Shown here piece by piece: positions 1 to 8,909 of a stretch of 64,000 nucleotides of DNA. Position 1 is the first letter of the stretch; the number at the start of each line of letters is the position of its first letter. A program made the translations under genes and the position numbers. The notes beneath the pieces were generated by a model. The model did no database searches. It was not told the origin of the DNA and worked only from the letters and a program-made list of their open reading frames with translations. The stretch is from Pantoea sp. GD03673 (GTDB lineage Bacteria > Pseudomonadota > Gammaproteobacteria > Enterobacterales > Enterobacteriaceae), in assembly GCF_029844725.1 (NCBI RefSeq), contig NZ_JAOCKJ010000005.1:310001-374000 (forward strand). The letters run 5' to 3'.

Positions 1-455
1 ACCACACCAAGCCGGCGTTTTGCCAGGCTGGCAACATCCTTCACGCCACTGTCAGAGCGGGTGAGAACGGTGAGAAATCCCGCCAGATAACCGGTTGAAA
101 AATCCACGGTCTTTTCACGTGCAGGCGTGATGCCGATAGCCGCTACCGCCGCGTCATACTGACCGTTAGCAACCGCAGGCATGATGGCCGAGAAGTCCTG
201 ACCAATAAACGCGACCTTATCGATGCCCATGCGGTGGGCAACATTTTTAAAAAATTCGACGTCGAAGCCGGTGAACTGACCGCTGGCATCGGTGAAGGTG
301 TAAGGCTTTGAGTCGCCGACGCTGGCGATGCGTAGCTGACCCGGTTCGATCAGCCCATAAGGATTGTTATCGCTGGCAGCCAGCGTACAGAACGAAAGTG
401 AACAGAGTGCGAGCGTGGTGCCGAGCAGTTTGCCCAGAGTGGTTTGCGATTTCAT
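1..455 (-). CDS. Amino-acid ABC transporter periplasmic binding protein (partial, N-terminal part)
   Basis: The first ~151 residues of a family-3 solute-binding protein (polar amino acids and related compounds); the rest lies beyond the left edge. A signal peptide occupies about residues 1-27 (KLLGTTLALCSLSF core, cut near TLA-A). The mature part shows the family blocks 'LRIASVGDSKPYTF', 'GFDVEFFKNVAHRMG' and 'AAIGITPAREKTVDFS', so ligand would be captured in the periplasm and passed to membrane and ATPase subunits, presumably encoded further left. The ATG at 455 is the natural start. It is divergent from a LacI-type regulator, with two palindromic operators between them. The substrate cannot be told from this part. 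The fold is certain; the substrate is open. Confidence 0.85.
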   Translation of the reverse strand, partial: MKSQTTLGKLLGTTLALCSLSFCTLAASDNNPYGLIEPGQLRIASVGDSKPYTFTDASGQFTGFDVEFFKNVAHRMGIDKVAFIGQDFSAIMPAVANGQYDAAVAAIGITPAREKTVDFSTGYLAGFLTVLTRSDSGVKDVASLAKRRLGV

Positions 456-511
456 AGCTCATCCGTTTTTGCAGGTTTAAACATCAGAGACTGTTGAGCC
501 AGCAATTATAA

Positions 512-527
512 TTGAGACCGGTCTCAA
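512..527. promoter_or_regulatory. LacI-family operator, copy 1
   Basis: Perfect 16-bp palindrome TTGAGACCGGTCTCAA with the central CG typical of LacI-family operators. It lies 57 bp upstream of the binding-protein start. A second copy lies 45 bp away centre to centre. The likely ligand is the product of 649-1749; that is inferred from position. Confidence 0.75.
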
Positions 528-557
528 CACAGGTGGCACCTTAAGACGTGGGCATTG

Positions 558-571
558 TGAGACCGGTCTCA
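558..571. promoter_or_regulatory. LacI-family operator, copy 2
   Basis: Second copy of the same palindrome (TGAGACCGGTCTCA, 14 bp perfect), 78 bp upstream of the regulator start. With copy 1 it would let one repressor control both divergent genes, including its own. Confidence 0.75.
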
Positions 572-648
572 AGGGGTTACAATGAGTTTAAGCACAGCCT
601 TTTTTCGGCGTCAATATTCCTGTCATCAACCTGTGATTCAAAATAATT

Positions 649-1749
649 ATGACGAGCCTGAAACGACAATCGAAAGCGCCTACCGTAGCGGATGTGGCGC
701 GCGCAGCAAACGTCTCCAAAGCCCAGGCCGCACGGGCGCTGGGCGGCTATGGGGCGGTCAGCGATGAAGTGCAGGAGCGGGTCAACAGCGCGGCCGCTGC
801 GCTGGGCTACCGTCTGAATGCTCTGGCCCGCAGCATGAACACCGGACGCTCCAATACCATTGGGGTGATTGTCGGCGATATTGAAAATCCCCACTTTGGC
901 CTTGCGCTGCGCGGCATGGCCGATGTGGCACGCACTGCCGGTTATCATCTGCTGCTCAGTAACAGCGATGAGAAGCTGCAGGCTGAGCAGGATGCGGTGC
1001 GGGTAATGCTGGAAAAGCGGGTCGACGGCATTATCGTCGCGCCATGCTGTTCAGAGTATCAGCACAACAGCCATCTGACGCAGGTGCTGGAAGAGGGGCG
1101 GGCGCTGAAATTATTCGATCGTGCAGTGACTGACCTTGATGTCGAAGCAATCTGCTGCGAATTCACCGATGTTGCTAAAGAGGCGACCGCCCGGTTACTG
1201 GAGGCGGGTCACCGCCATATTGCCTATGTCACCAGCATGGCACTGGCAAACCCCTACAGCACGCCAGATGATTTTGGCCTGACGCCGGTTGCCCAGCGCG
1301 TTGGCGGCATGATGCAGGCCTTTGCCGCCGCTGGCGTGGAATTTGACCCGACGCTGGTAAAAGTTAATGCACTGGACGAAGCGGCGATTGCCCGAATCGT
1401 GGCTGAGTTGTGGCAGCGCCCGCAGCCGCCCACGGCGCTGGTGGCGTCTGACAGCGTGGTCGCCATGTGGCTGCTGCGCGAAGTGACGCAGCGCGGACTG
1501 CGTATCCCTGCCGATCTCTCCTTTGTGATGTATGACAATTTTCCGTGGAGTGAAATTGTCACGCCGCCGCTGACGGTGGTGGCGCAACCGGTGTATGAGA
1601 TGGGCCGTGAAGCCGCACGACGCCTGATTGCCGGGATTCGCGGCGACGCAACCGGGCCAATGCCGCGCTTTGATGCCCGCCTGATGATTCGTCAGTCCAT
1701 TGCTGCTCCGGCCAGTCACGTCAGCGCGACATTTCCTTCCTGTGAGTGA
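649..1749 (+). CDS. LacI-family transcriptional regulator
   Basis: A 366-residue repressor. The N-terminal helix-turn-helix (about residues 11-60) reads '[21 protein letters not shown]' in part and is followed by the hinge helix region '[15 protein letters not shown]'. Residues ~65-355 form a periplasmic-binding-protein-like ligand domain ('[15 protein letters not shown]'). It is divergent from the amino-acid-type binding protein and separated from it by two identical palindromes, so it probably represses that transporter and itself. LacI regulators usually sense sugars or nucleosides, so pairing with a family-3 binding protein is a little unusual. No strong Shine-Dalgarno precedes the ATG at 649; it was kept because the HTH begins at once. 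Confidence 0.85.
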   Translation: MTSLKRQSKAPTVADVARAANVSKAQAARALGGYGAVSDEVQERVNSAAAALGYRLNALARSMNTGRSNTIGVIVGDIENPHFGLALRGMADVARTAGYHLLLSNSDEKLQAEQDAVRVMLEKRVDGIIVAPCCSEYQHNSHLTQVLEEGRALKLFDRAVTDLDVEAICCEFTDVAKEATARLLEAGHRHIAYVTSMALANPYSTPDDFGLTPVAQRVGGMMQAFAAAGVEFDPTLVKVNALDEAAIARIVAELWQRPQPPTALVASDSVVAMWLLREVTQRGLRIPADLSFVMYDNFPWSEIVTPPLTVVAQPVYEMGREAARRLIAGIRGDATGPMPRFDARLMIRQSIAAPASHVSATFPSCE

Positions 1750-1951
1750 CAAGCCGGTGACAGCATCTGCCGCCGGGCGGCGACAGGTCACCGCACATGA
1801 ATCAGTACGGACAACCGGTCGGAGAGCCGTGATTACCCTGGCATCAGGGTTTTAACGACGCAATGCCCTGTCTGCGGCCCGGACGCTGGCCAGAGATAGA
1901 CGTGACGGGACTGAGATGCCTCACACCAGCCAGGTGAAGGCACAATGAGGT

Positions 1952-1975
1952 GCCTCTGCGGACGTCCGCAGAGGC
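1952..1975. repeat. 24-bp perfect palindrome between convergent genes
   Basis: Two 12-bp arms, GCCTCTGCGGAC and GTCCGCAGAGGC, meet with no spacer between the end of the LacI gene and the end of opgB. As RNA it would form a very stable hairpin, but no T-run follows on either strand, so it is not a standard intrinsic terminator. The rest of 1750-1993 shows nothing else clear. Confidence 0.6.
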
Positions 1976-1993
1976 GGGAAGAGAAAGCGGAAG

Positions 1994-4285
1994 CTACGGC
2001 TGTGGCACGATTTTGATTTCAACCATACCAATGCCGAGTTTACGCGGATCCTGACCGGTAATATTACCGGTGTTACTCAGCTGCGGCTCCGGTGGCGCAA
2101 TCACCAGACGATGGCTGGCTCCCGGATTGTCGAAATGCAGGGTGTGCGTCGATATCTCTTCATCCAGCGACAGCAGTTGCTGCTGCTCACCAACCCGAAC
2201 CGGAATGGCACGGTGTACGTTCGCGCCGTAGGCACGTGCGGTGATGACGAGATCAAACTTCGCTGGCAGCGCATCAACATAGTCGATATGCACCTCAGGC
2301 GCGAGATTGGCGTTTGACCAGCGTCCCCAGTTTTCTGGCCGTGAAATGCCGCTGAAGCTTTTCACATTCTCCGGCGCGCCTGGGACGTCGAGCCGGAAGC
2401 TGTCGGCGCTATAGCGGATGTTGTTGTCTTCAATGCGGATTTGCGCCAGATTCTGCTGGTAGCGCGCATCGCTGACTGCGCTGTCCGGGAACTGTACTTT
2501 GCCTTTCCATAGCGGTTTATCGACATGCGTCACTGACGGCGTGCCGCCGAGCTGACCCATCGCTACACAGAGATCGCCGGAAAGGGCCAGCGAAGGCTGC
2601 CAGAGTCGCGCCATTTTAAAGCAGCGATCGACCCAGAGGAATTTATCGACAGCGGCAAAATCTGCCAGCTGATAGCGCAGCGGTGCCGAATATTCCCCTT
2701 CCGGCATCGGCTCAACGTGCTTATCGCTGATGCGGAACAGAATCGGCAATTTAAAGGTGGTGCCGGAAAAGCTGAACGAATTCTTCGCCTGATCGACCGT
2801 GAAGTTGTCTATTTTCTTCGGGAAGTTCCAGAGCTGAATAATATCGGGTTTCCAGCTGGCAACCTTACTCTTCATATCATCGAACTGGGTGGAGAGTGAA
2901 AGAGAAGAAAGGCTGCTGCGGCCGAGGCCAATCGCGTTATCGCCGCCGAGAATATCCAGCAGCGTTGCGCCGTTATCCAGCGTGCTGCGCTTCGCCTCCA
3001 TCAGTTCTGCCTGCGGTTTGTCACCCCGGATCACCATGAACAGATTGCGACGCGGTTGTTTGATCAGCCACGGATGCGCCGTGTTGTTCATCGCCAGATG
3101 ATCGGAGCTCACCACAATCACGGTATTCTTAAACCACGGCGACGCTTTGATGCGCGTAATCAGGCGCGCCACGTGTTCCTGCGAGCAGGCGACCGCACTG
3201 AAGGACTGATTCGGTTTGCCCTCAATGCTGTAGCTTTTGCGATCGCAGCTGCGCGAGATAAAACCGTCGGGATGGTGGGTATCAACGGTCAGCGTAAACA
3301 GCGCAAACGGTTTACCGGCCTGAGAGAGCGCCTGATATTTCTCAAAGACTTCATCCAGCACCGTATCGTCGTAATATCCCCAGTTATTGCGGTAAGTGGG
3401 ATCGGCAACGCGGCTTTTCAGCTCCTGCGAACCATACAGGTTTTCAGGGTTAAAACCGTGTGACTTCAGGAAGATATCTTTACCCGCGAAGCGCAGGTCG
3501 GCCCCCTGAATAAACCAGTTCTCGTAGCCGGAGTTTTTCAGGATGTCGCCCAGACAGACGTTTTGCGGATAGAAGCTGGAGAGCGACGCCGACGCATTGC
3601 CGTCAAACGGGGCAAAAAGCGGGATGCCGCACTGCGAGGCGACCATGCCCGCAATCGTGTAATCGGTGCCTGGCAGCTGTTCGGTTTCGCTGAAGTCTAT
3701 GCTCTGCTCTTTCTGTCGGCTCAGCTCCGGTGCCAGGCCAGGAAAGGCGATGGGATTGAAATAGGTGCGCTCTAAGCTTTCACCGTAGATGTAAACCACG
3801 TTGAGGCGCGGCTGTTCAATGTGATTACGCGGCACTTTATAGAAGTTGTCGAAGTCAGAATCTGCCATCTGGGTATGCGACACAATCAGCGTCGCGACCT
3901 GGCGAAAGGCTGGCGTGGTCTGCACCGAGCCGAGCGCGCAGGCGACCGCCAGCAGCGACCAGCCCATGTGATGGGGACGCTTACGCCGGCGCAGAATCCA
4001 CGACAGCAGGCAGAACAGCAGAAACAGCACGATAATCAGCCCAATCGCTGGCACCACATACTTACTGACACCCGCGCCGGTCAGGCTATTCGTCAGGGTA
4101 TAGAGCACCGCATCGTTGATGCCGTCACCGGTGAAATAGTTGCTGGCAAAAAGGGTGGCGTTCAGCACAACGAACAGCACCAGCAGGACAAGAACAAGAA
4201 TAAACCAGAATTTGTTACGCCCGGCTTTACAGGAATAGATTGCAATAGCGGCCAGAAACAGCGCGACGGAGACCAATTCGGACAA
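1994..4285 (-). CDS. opgB: Phosphoglycerol transferase OpgB (MdoB)
   Basis: Moves phosphoglycerol from phosphatidylglycerol onto osmoregulated periplasmic glucans. Four membrane segments occupy about residues 1-130; then comes a periplasmic alkaline-phosphatase/sulfatase-type domain with the expected '[12 protein letters not shown]' nucleophile region and '[13 protein letters not shown]' metal-binding block. A TTG at 4291 would sit one base from the AGAGAGGA ribosome site; the TTG at 4285 has a 7-base spacing and gives the E. coli-like start MSEL and a length of 763 residues, so that start was chosen. It stands alone, convergent with the LacI gene. Confidence 0.93.
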   Translation of the reverse strand: MSELVSVALFLAAIAIYSCKAGRNKFWFILVLVLLVLFVVLNATLFASNYFTGDGINDAVLYTLTNSLTGAGVSKYVVPAIGLIIVLFLLFCLLSWILRRRKRPHHMGWSLLAVACALGSVQTTPAFRQVATLIVSHTQMADSDFDNFYKVPRNHIEQPRLNVVYIYGESLERTYFNPIAFPGLAPELSRQKEQSIDFSETEQLPGTDYTIAGMVASQCGIPLFAPFDGNASASLSSFYPQNVCLGDILKNSGYENWFIQGADLRFAGKDIFLKSHGFNPENLYGSQELKSRVADPTYRNNWGYYDDTVLDEVFEKYQALSQAGKPFALFTLTVDTHHPDGFISRSCDRKSYSIEGKPNQSFSAVACSQEHVARLITRIKASPWFKNTVIVVSSDHLAMNNTAHPWLIKQPRRNLFMVIRGDKPQAELMEAKRSTLDNGATLLDILGGDNAIGLGRSSLSSLSLSTQFDDMKSKVASWKPDIIQLWNFPKKIDNFTVDQAKNSFSFSGTTFKLPILFRISDKHVEPMPEGEYSAPLRYQLADFAAVDKFLWVDRCFKMARLWQPSLALSGDLCVAMGQLGGTPSVTHVDKPLWKGKVQFPDSAVSDARYQQNLAQIRIEDNNIRYSADSFRLDVPGAPENVKSFSGISRPENWGRWSNANLAPEVHIDYVDALPAKFDLVITARAYGANVHRAIPVRVGEQQQLLSLDEEISTHTLHFDNPGASHRLVIAPPEPQLSNTGNITGQDPRKLGIGMVEIKIVPQP

Positions 4286-4502
4286 CGGCAAATCCTCTCT
4301 CTACAGGACAGGGTTGCACGAGGCTTCACGCAACCGGCCACCTTCGGGGGATGGTTTTTCGACAATCTATATTGGCTGTCATCCGGCTGCAACATATCCG
4401 GCCCGATTTGTGCAGTGGAGAGCAGATTGGCGCAGAAGTGAGGATATCAGGCGTGACGGTGGCTGGCGCGCACCGTCAGCAGAGCAGAAGTCAGACCGTT
4501 TT

Positions 4503-4892
4503 TCAGAGTTTGCCGGTGAGGTATTGTGCTTCGCCGTCGGCAAAACTCCAGTCACCTTTGTCATTGGTGATAAAGCTGATCATTAAATCGTTACCCTGCA
4601 CGCCGCAGTGCTCACACAGCTCACGGGCCAGTTCCGCCATAAAATGCTGCTTCTGTTCACGGCTGCGCGGGCTGGTATAGACCCGCACCATCACCAGATT
4701 ATCGCTGCGGCTGAATCCCAGACCGGTATCCTGAAACACCATCTGATAGCGCTTGTTTTCCTGAACAATCTGGTAACGATCGCGTTCAGGCACGTTGAAG
4801 GCCGTGAGAACGGCACGGTGTGCTGCATCCAGCAGTGTACGCAGCTCTGATTCTGAACGACCCTGAATAACATCAAATTGCAGCAGTGGCAT
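4503..4892 (-). CDS. Tautomerase family protein
   Basis: A 129-residue protein of the 4-oxalocrotonate tautomerase superfamily, in the longer form built from two beta-alpha-beta units. The mature N-terminus would be Pro2 (MPLLQFDV), the usual catalytic base, and Arg residues in 'ESELRTLLDAAHRAV' and 'RVYTSPRSREQK' fit the family. An AGGA motif 8 bases before ATG 4892 supports the start. It is divergent from a LysR regulator, with an operator-like dyad between them, so it is probably controlled by that regulator. The physiological substrate is unknown. Confidence 0.85.
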   Translation of the reverse strand: MPLLQFDVIQGRSESELRTLLDAAHRAVLTAFNVPERDRYQIVQENKRYQMVFQDTGLGFSRSDNLVMVRVYTSPRSREQKQHFMAELARELCEHCGVQGNDLMISFITNDKGDWSFADGEAQYLTGKL

Positions 4893-4968
4893 AGCGAATT
4901 CCTCATCGTGATTAATCAGTCTATGGTGGCCCCTTTATCCGGCGGGAAAAAGCGCGTAGCCTGAAATG

Positions 4969-4990
4969 ATTATTCACCACAGTGAACAAT
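4969..4990. promoter_or_regulatory. LysR-type operator dyad
   Basis: Inverted repeat ATTATTCAC-CACA-GTGAACAAT, 8 of 9 pairs matching and fitting the T-N11-A pattern of LysR-type sites. It lies 5 bp before the regulator start, between the divergent tautomerase and LysR genes. Confidence 0.55.
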
Positions 4991-4994
4991 TGAC

Positions 4995-5912
4995 ATGAAA
5001 GAGATGAAAACGGATGCGCTATGGGATCATCTTCACTGGCTGACGGTACTGGCGGAGCAGGGCAGTTTTACCCGTGCGGCAGAGCGGCTGGAGGTCAGCA
5101 AGGCTGCGATGAGCCAGAAAATCAAAGAGCTGGAGCAGCTAGCCGGTGTGCTGCTGGTACAGCGCACTACGCGCAGCGTGCGGCTGACCTCGGCAGGGGA
5201 GAAGCTGGTGGCAGAGCTACGTGAGCCTTTTGCCCGCATCGAACAGAGTTTTTTCAGCGTGCGCGATACGGCCGGGCCGGTGCGTGGCCTGGTGCGTATA
5301 ACCGCGCCGGTGGCGTTTGCCCGGCAGCAGCTGGTGCCGATTATCGGTGAATTTCTGCGGGACTATCCGCAGGTGCGCCTGCAGCTGGATGTGACGGACC
5401 GCATTGTGTCCCTGAGCAGTGAGGGGTTTGATCTGGCAATCCGACACAGTGACACGCTGCCGGACACGCACGTGGCGCTGCCGCTGTGTGATACGCAGAC
5501 CGTGCTGGTCGCATCACCCGCCTATCTTAACGTGCAGGGCAGGCCGCAGTCGCCGCAGGATCTGGTGCAGCATAACTGCCTTTACTATCCGCGTGGCGTT
5601 GAATCACCGCGCTGGCAGTTTGTCACCACAGCGGATGGCGAACGGGTACAGGTGCAGATTCAGGGCAGCTTCGCCACTAACAACAGTGAGTCGATACGCG
5701 ATGCTGCCCTGCAGGGACTGGGCATCGCAATGCTGCCCGATTTCAGCGCCTGTGAGGCGCTGGCAGCGGGGGCATTGCAGCAGGTGCTGCCTGACTGGCA
5801 GCCGGTTGAGGCCTTTGCTGCCCGCCTCTGGATCGTGCGGCCCTGGGCGGCGCAGGTGCCACGTGCCGTCACCACCTTTACGCACTGGTTACGCGCGCGC
5901 TTTGACCGGTGA
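4995..5912 (+). CDS. LysR-family transcriptional regulator
   Basis: A 305-residue regulator. The winged helix-turn-helix covers about residues 8-68 ('GSFTRAAERLEVSKAAMSQK') and the effector-binding domain follows from ~95. It resembles the large CrgA/YhjC-like group with the 'PVRGLVRITAPVAFA' domain linker. A second in-frame ATG at 5004 is possible. It is divergent from the tautomerase, with a T-N11-A dyad between. Its last 24 bases overlap the end of the convergent glycosyltransferase gene. The inducer is unknown. Confidence 0.88.
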   Translation: MKEMKTDALWDHLHWLTVLAEQGSFTRAAERLEVSKAAMSQKIKELEQLAGVLLVQRTTRSVRLTSAGEKLVAELREPFARIEQSFFSVRDTAGPVRGLVRITAPVAFARQQLVPIIGEFLRDYPQVRLQLDVTDRIVSLSSEGFDLAIRHSDTLPDTHVALPLCDTQTVLVASPAYLNVQGRPQSPQDLVQHNCLYYPRGVESPRWQFVTTADGERVQVQIQGSFATNNSESIRDAALQGLGIAMLPDFSACEALAAGALQQVLPDWQPVEAFAARLWIVRPWAAQVPRAVTTFTHWLRARFDR

Positions 5913-6902
5913 CGGCAAGGCCAGCGCAGGGGGCGTGGTGTGCATCATCTCGCCAATCAGGCTGCTGCGGTTATACAAACCCAGCCGCAGATTGAAGTCG
6001 AGATGCAGCCGCTCATTGCCGGTTAATTTGATAATCGGGGGCGGCGTCTCTGGCCGCTGCTGGAACATTACGGACTGGGCAAAGGCGCTGCTGCTGTCGG
6101 CATGAAGGCGCTGATAGTACCAGGCGCTGGCTTCGCCTTTACGCAGATAAAGATTGGCCCGCCGGTATTCACGCATGGCGACCTGCTGAGCCAGCGACAG
6201 GAACTGACGCGACGGATTATCCATATTCTGCACAATCAGCGGAAAATCATCCCGCTTCTTCAGCTCATGGAAATAGTTACGGATTCCGACGTTTTTAACC
6301 GGTGCCAGCTGTTTAAGCCATTCGCGAATAAAGGCGTTCTGAGGCGGTGCGGCCATAAACCAGCTCTCGGTGACCGGCGCAAGCAGGTTCAGCGTGGATT
6401 GCTCGCGGTAGTACCCGATAAGATCCATGGGGCGCGCCTCGTGAACGCGATGCACCCAGGCGAGATTCTCAAACAGCAGGGTACTGCAGTCGATGCCGAT
6501 GCCGCCATAACGGTGAATCAGCTCAAGCCGGATGATTTCACTTTTATGTGCCAGCGTGAGATCGGCTGAGATAAACCGCAGGTCGGGCAGCCACTGCGAC
6601 AGGGTGCGCTGCGTCACCAGATAAACCTGATGGTCGGGGTTGTCCCGCCGGATTTTACGGATATTCAGCGCCATCGACGTCGGCAGTTGATCGTTATGCC
6701 AGACCATCCAGACAATTTTTGGAATCTCTGGCAGATCTTTCTGCTGTGTCATTAAGACGACATTATCTTCCTGATCCGGATCATATTCCGGTGCCTGACA
6801 GAGACTTTGCTGTTTCTTATTCCATAACATCTGGCTACTGAAGGATATTCTTTTCCAGTTACGCCAGATTTTATGCGCTGGACGTGGGTGATGTGAAGTC
6901 AT
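5889..6902 (-). CDS. Glycosyltransferase of the capsular polysaccharide synthesis / DXD sugar-binding type
   Basis: A 337-residue cytoplasmic protein. It carries the 'IPKIVWMVWHNDQLP' start block, the 'LAHKSEIIRLELIHRYGG' helix and 'GIDCSTLLF', which stands where the family has its DXD metal motif, here D-C-S. Such enzymes transfer a sugar from a nucleotide sugar to a glycan or lipid. It is an orphan: no polysaccharide cluster is nearby. Start 6902 has AGGTG 6 bases upstream. The acceptor and donor cannot be predicted. The sequence after residue 300 is proline-rich and probably flexible. Confidence 0.75.
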   Translation of the reverse strand: MTSHHPRPAHKIWRNWKRISFSSQMLWNKKQQSLCQAPEYDPDQEDNVVLMTQQKDLPEIPKIVWMVWHNDQLPTSMALNIRKIRRDNPDHQVYLVTQRTLSQWLPDLRFISADLTLAHKSEIIRLELIHRYGGIGIDCSTLLFENLAWVHRVHEARPMDLIGYYREQSTLNLLAPVTESWFMAAPPQNAFIREWLKQLAPVKNVGIRNYFHELKKRDDFPLIVQNMDNPSRQFLSLAQQVAMREYRRANLYLRKGEASAWYYQRLHADSSSAFAQSVMFQQRPETPPPIIKLTGNERLHLDFNLRLGLYNRSSLIGEMMHTTPPALALPSPVKARA

Positions 6903-7407
6903 GGTTCACCTGTTATTTTTATTTTCCCGTCATAATGCAGACTCTGCCCGTTGCGCCTGATGCGGGAGCAGGTGGGATTGCACACTGGCTGCAATCCCGA
7001 TGCGTGCGGGAATGAATGAATAGTTTTCCCTGGTGGCGACGCAGTGTGGGAGCGCGCGATAGTTTCCTCACGGCTTTTTAATTGCACTGCACCTTTTTAA
7101 TAAAACATTATTTACACATTAGCTATGTCTTTTTTCGACTTTAGGATAATACGGAAATAATCCGGTCACGTTATGCAAATAATAATATCGACACGGTTAA
7201 TTATTTATTTAAATGTGGCCGGACTCTTTGATTAAGGAATATCTGAATATTATGCTGCGCTTTAGGGATCTTTTAAGGCCCGGAGGTCAGGTTCGGTCAC
7301 TATTGCGCTTAACGTGTGACATAAGCCTGGCTCAACAATGCGCGGAATCAGACAGCCTGAAGAGGATTGTCTACGCTTAAGAAGAACTTACTGAGAAAGG
7401 AGCACGC
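6903..7407. other. Intergenic region between divergent genes
   Basis: This 505-bp stretch holds a perfect 9-bp hairpin near its left end (listed separately), then an AT-rich part (about 7080-7260) and a GC-richer part. A CTACGCTTAA string at about 7371-7380 resembles an extended sigma-S -10 element, but I could not find a matching -35. A strong AGGAG precedes the gene at 7408. No protein or known RNA was recognised. Confidence 0.4.
6974..6998. repeat. Perfect 9-bp hairpin
   Basis: Arms GGGATTGCA (6974-6982) and TGCAATCCC (6990-6998) around a 7-base loop, in the leader of the glycosyltransferase. No T-run follows, so it is not a simple terminator. Confidence 0.5.
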
Positions 7408-8373
7408 ATGCAGAGTGAATCCTATGGTTTACTGGCCGTTGATAAGCAGGGCAATCGTGTCCTGTTTCTTAATCCGGAAACCTTTGCGGTTGAGCGTGAG
7501 CTGAACGCTTTTCCACCGCGGCCGCATGAACTCCTGATGCTGGCCCCCTGGGGTAAAGCTTATGTGCCCATCTATGGCGATGGCGTTCATGGTAATAATC
7601 CGCATCCGGGTCACAAAGTGGCGATCATTGATTTATCGCGTCGGGAGATCAGCGGCTTTATCGATCTGTCGCCGCTGCGGTCGCCGCACAGCGGACAGCT
7701 GGGGCGCGATGGCAAAGTCTATCTCTGCTGTGAGCAGAGCGCCGCCGTAGCCGTGATCGATCCGCAGACTGACAACGTGGAAAAGATCATCCCGATTCCT
7801 TCTCATAATGCGCATCGCCTGACGCTGTCACCCAGCGGCCGCAAGCTGTTCACCGATAATGAGGAGGATGCGACTATTACCGTCGTGGATCTCTGTGAAG
7901 CAGAGGGACGGGTAATTGATACGATTCTGCTGCCCGGTCAGATTGCGGGTATTGCCGCATCGCCGAAACACCCTTATCTGGTCGCCAGCGCTGCCGATGC
8001 GCCATTGCTTTATGTGATTGATCGGCAGAGCCACCGCATCCGCCAGCGCATCACGCTGCCGGGTCATCAGCAGCCCTGCCAGGTGGTTCGCTTCAGCGCC
8101 GATGGCGAACAGCTGGTGGCGATAGGGAATCAGGAACCCCGGGTGACGCTGTTTGACGACCTGCTGAATCCGCTGGGCGATATCAGCGTGGGCAACAAGC
8201 CGATGGATGGCTGCTTTACCCCTGACAGGCAACAACTGCTGATAGCCAATCAGGATGATGGCACGCTAAGCGTAATCGATCTGGCACAGCGTAAAGTGAT
8301 TGCCACGCCGCGTGTCGGGACTGGCTGTGAGGTACTGGGTTATTTTCCTGTCAGTCAGATAAACGGACGATGA
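7408..8373 (+). CDS. YncE-like beta-propeller protein
   Basis: A 321-residue protein made of repeated ~40-residue blades with the recurring pattern 'V-V-I-D' then glycine ('AVAVIDPQTDNV', 'TITVVDL', 'LLYVIDRQSHRI', 'TLSVIDLAQRKV'), typical of YVTN/YncE seven-bladed propellers. Unlike many family members it has no signal peptide, so it is probably cytoplasmic. An AGGAG 7 bases before ATG 7408 fixes the start. It overlaps the convergent histidine phosphatase by 19 bp. No enzymatic residues can be named; a binding or scaffold role is likely but unknown. Confidence 0.75.
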   Translation: MQSESYGLLAVDKQGNRVLFLNPETFAVERELNAFPPRPHELLMLAPWGKAYVPIYGDGVHGNNPHPGHKVAIIDLSRREISGFIDLSPLRSPHSGQLGRDGKVYLCCEQSAAVAVIDPQTDNVEKIIPIPSHNAHRLTLSPSGRKLFTDNEEDATITVVDLCEAEGRVIDTILLPGQIAGIAASPKHPYLVASAADAPLLYVIDRQSHRIRQRITLPGHQQPCQVVRFSADGEQLVAIGNQEPRVTLFDDLLNPLGDISVGNKPMDGCFTPDRQQLLIANQDDGTLSVIDLAQRKVIATPRVGTGCEVLGYFPVSQINGR

Positions 8374-8909
8374 TAGATTGCGGAGCTCCAGTGGCGGCTG
8401 CTGGCGTGCTTTTCCGCCTGCCAGCCGCGTTTACGTAATTCGCGCGCAATCATCTTGTTCATAAGGCCGTGGCCCAACAGCAGCACTGTGCCACGCCGGG
8501 AGTGATCGATCAGTTTCTCTGCCGCCGCCGAGGCGCGGCTGCGCGCATGTTGCAGCGACTCCGCGTCACCCGCATAACCGCAGAACCACAACAGCCGCAG
8601 TAAGGCCAGCCAGTAAAGCGTCGGCAGCTGAATCGCGCCCGCTCGCAGCAGCGGCACGGCAACTTCACTATACAGCGCGTTAACTTCATGGGGCTGCAGG
8701 CCAAGCTGGCTCAGAGAGGATTGCGCACGGGGCAGCGGACTGCAGACAATAACTGCGGCCTGACGAGCAATCTCAATACTGCGCGGTGGCGGCCCGTCAC
8801 TGACTCCGGACTGATCGTACGCTTCGCACCAGTCTGCCAGGGCCTGCACGCTCTGGCGACCCGCCGCCTGGTGGTCGGGTTTACCGTGTCGCATCAGAAT
8901 AATGGTCAT
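8355..8909 (-). CDS. Histidine phosphatase family protein
   Basis: A 184-residue protein of the phosphoglycerate-mutase-like superfamily. The catalytic 'LMRHGKPD' lies at residues 5-12 and the second histidine in 'LLLGHGLMNKMI' near residue 150, with the acidic 'YSEVAVP' between. The ATG at 8909 is preceded by GGAGG four bases away; an upstream start at 9053 would add 48 residues with no homology and was rejected. It overlaps the propeller gene at its 3' end. The substrate is unknown; the family contains sugar phosphatases and phosphoprotein phosphatases. Confidence 0.82.
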   Translation of the reverse strand: MTIILMRHGKPDHQAAGRQSVQALADWCEAYDQSGVSDGPPPRSIEIARQAAVIVCSPLPRAQSSLSQLGLQPHEVNALYSEVAVPLLRAGAIQLPTLYWLALLRLLWFCGYAGDAESLQHARSRASAAAEKLIDHSRRGTVLLLGHGLMNKMIARELRKRGWQAEKHASSRHWSSAIYHRPFI

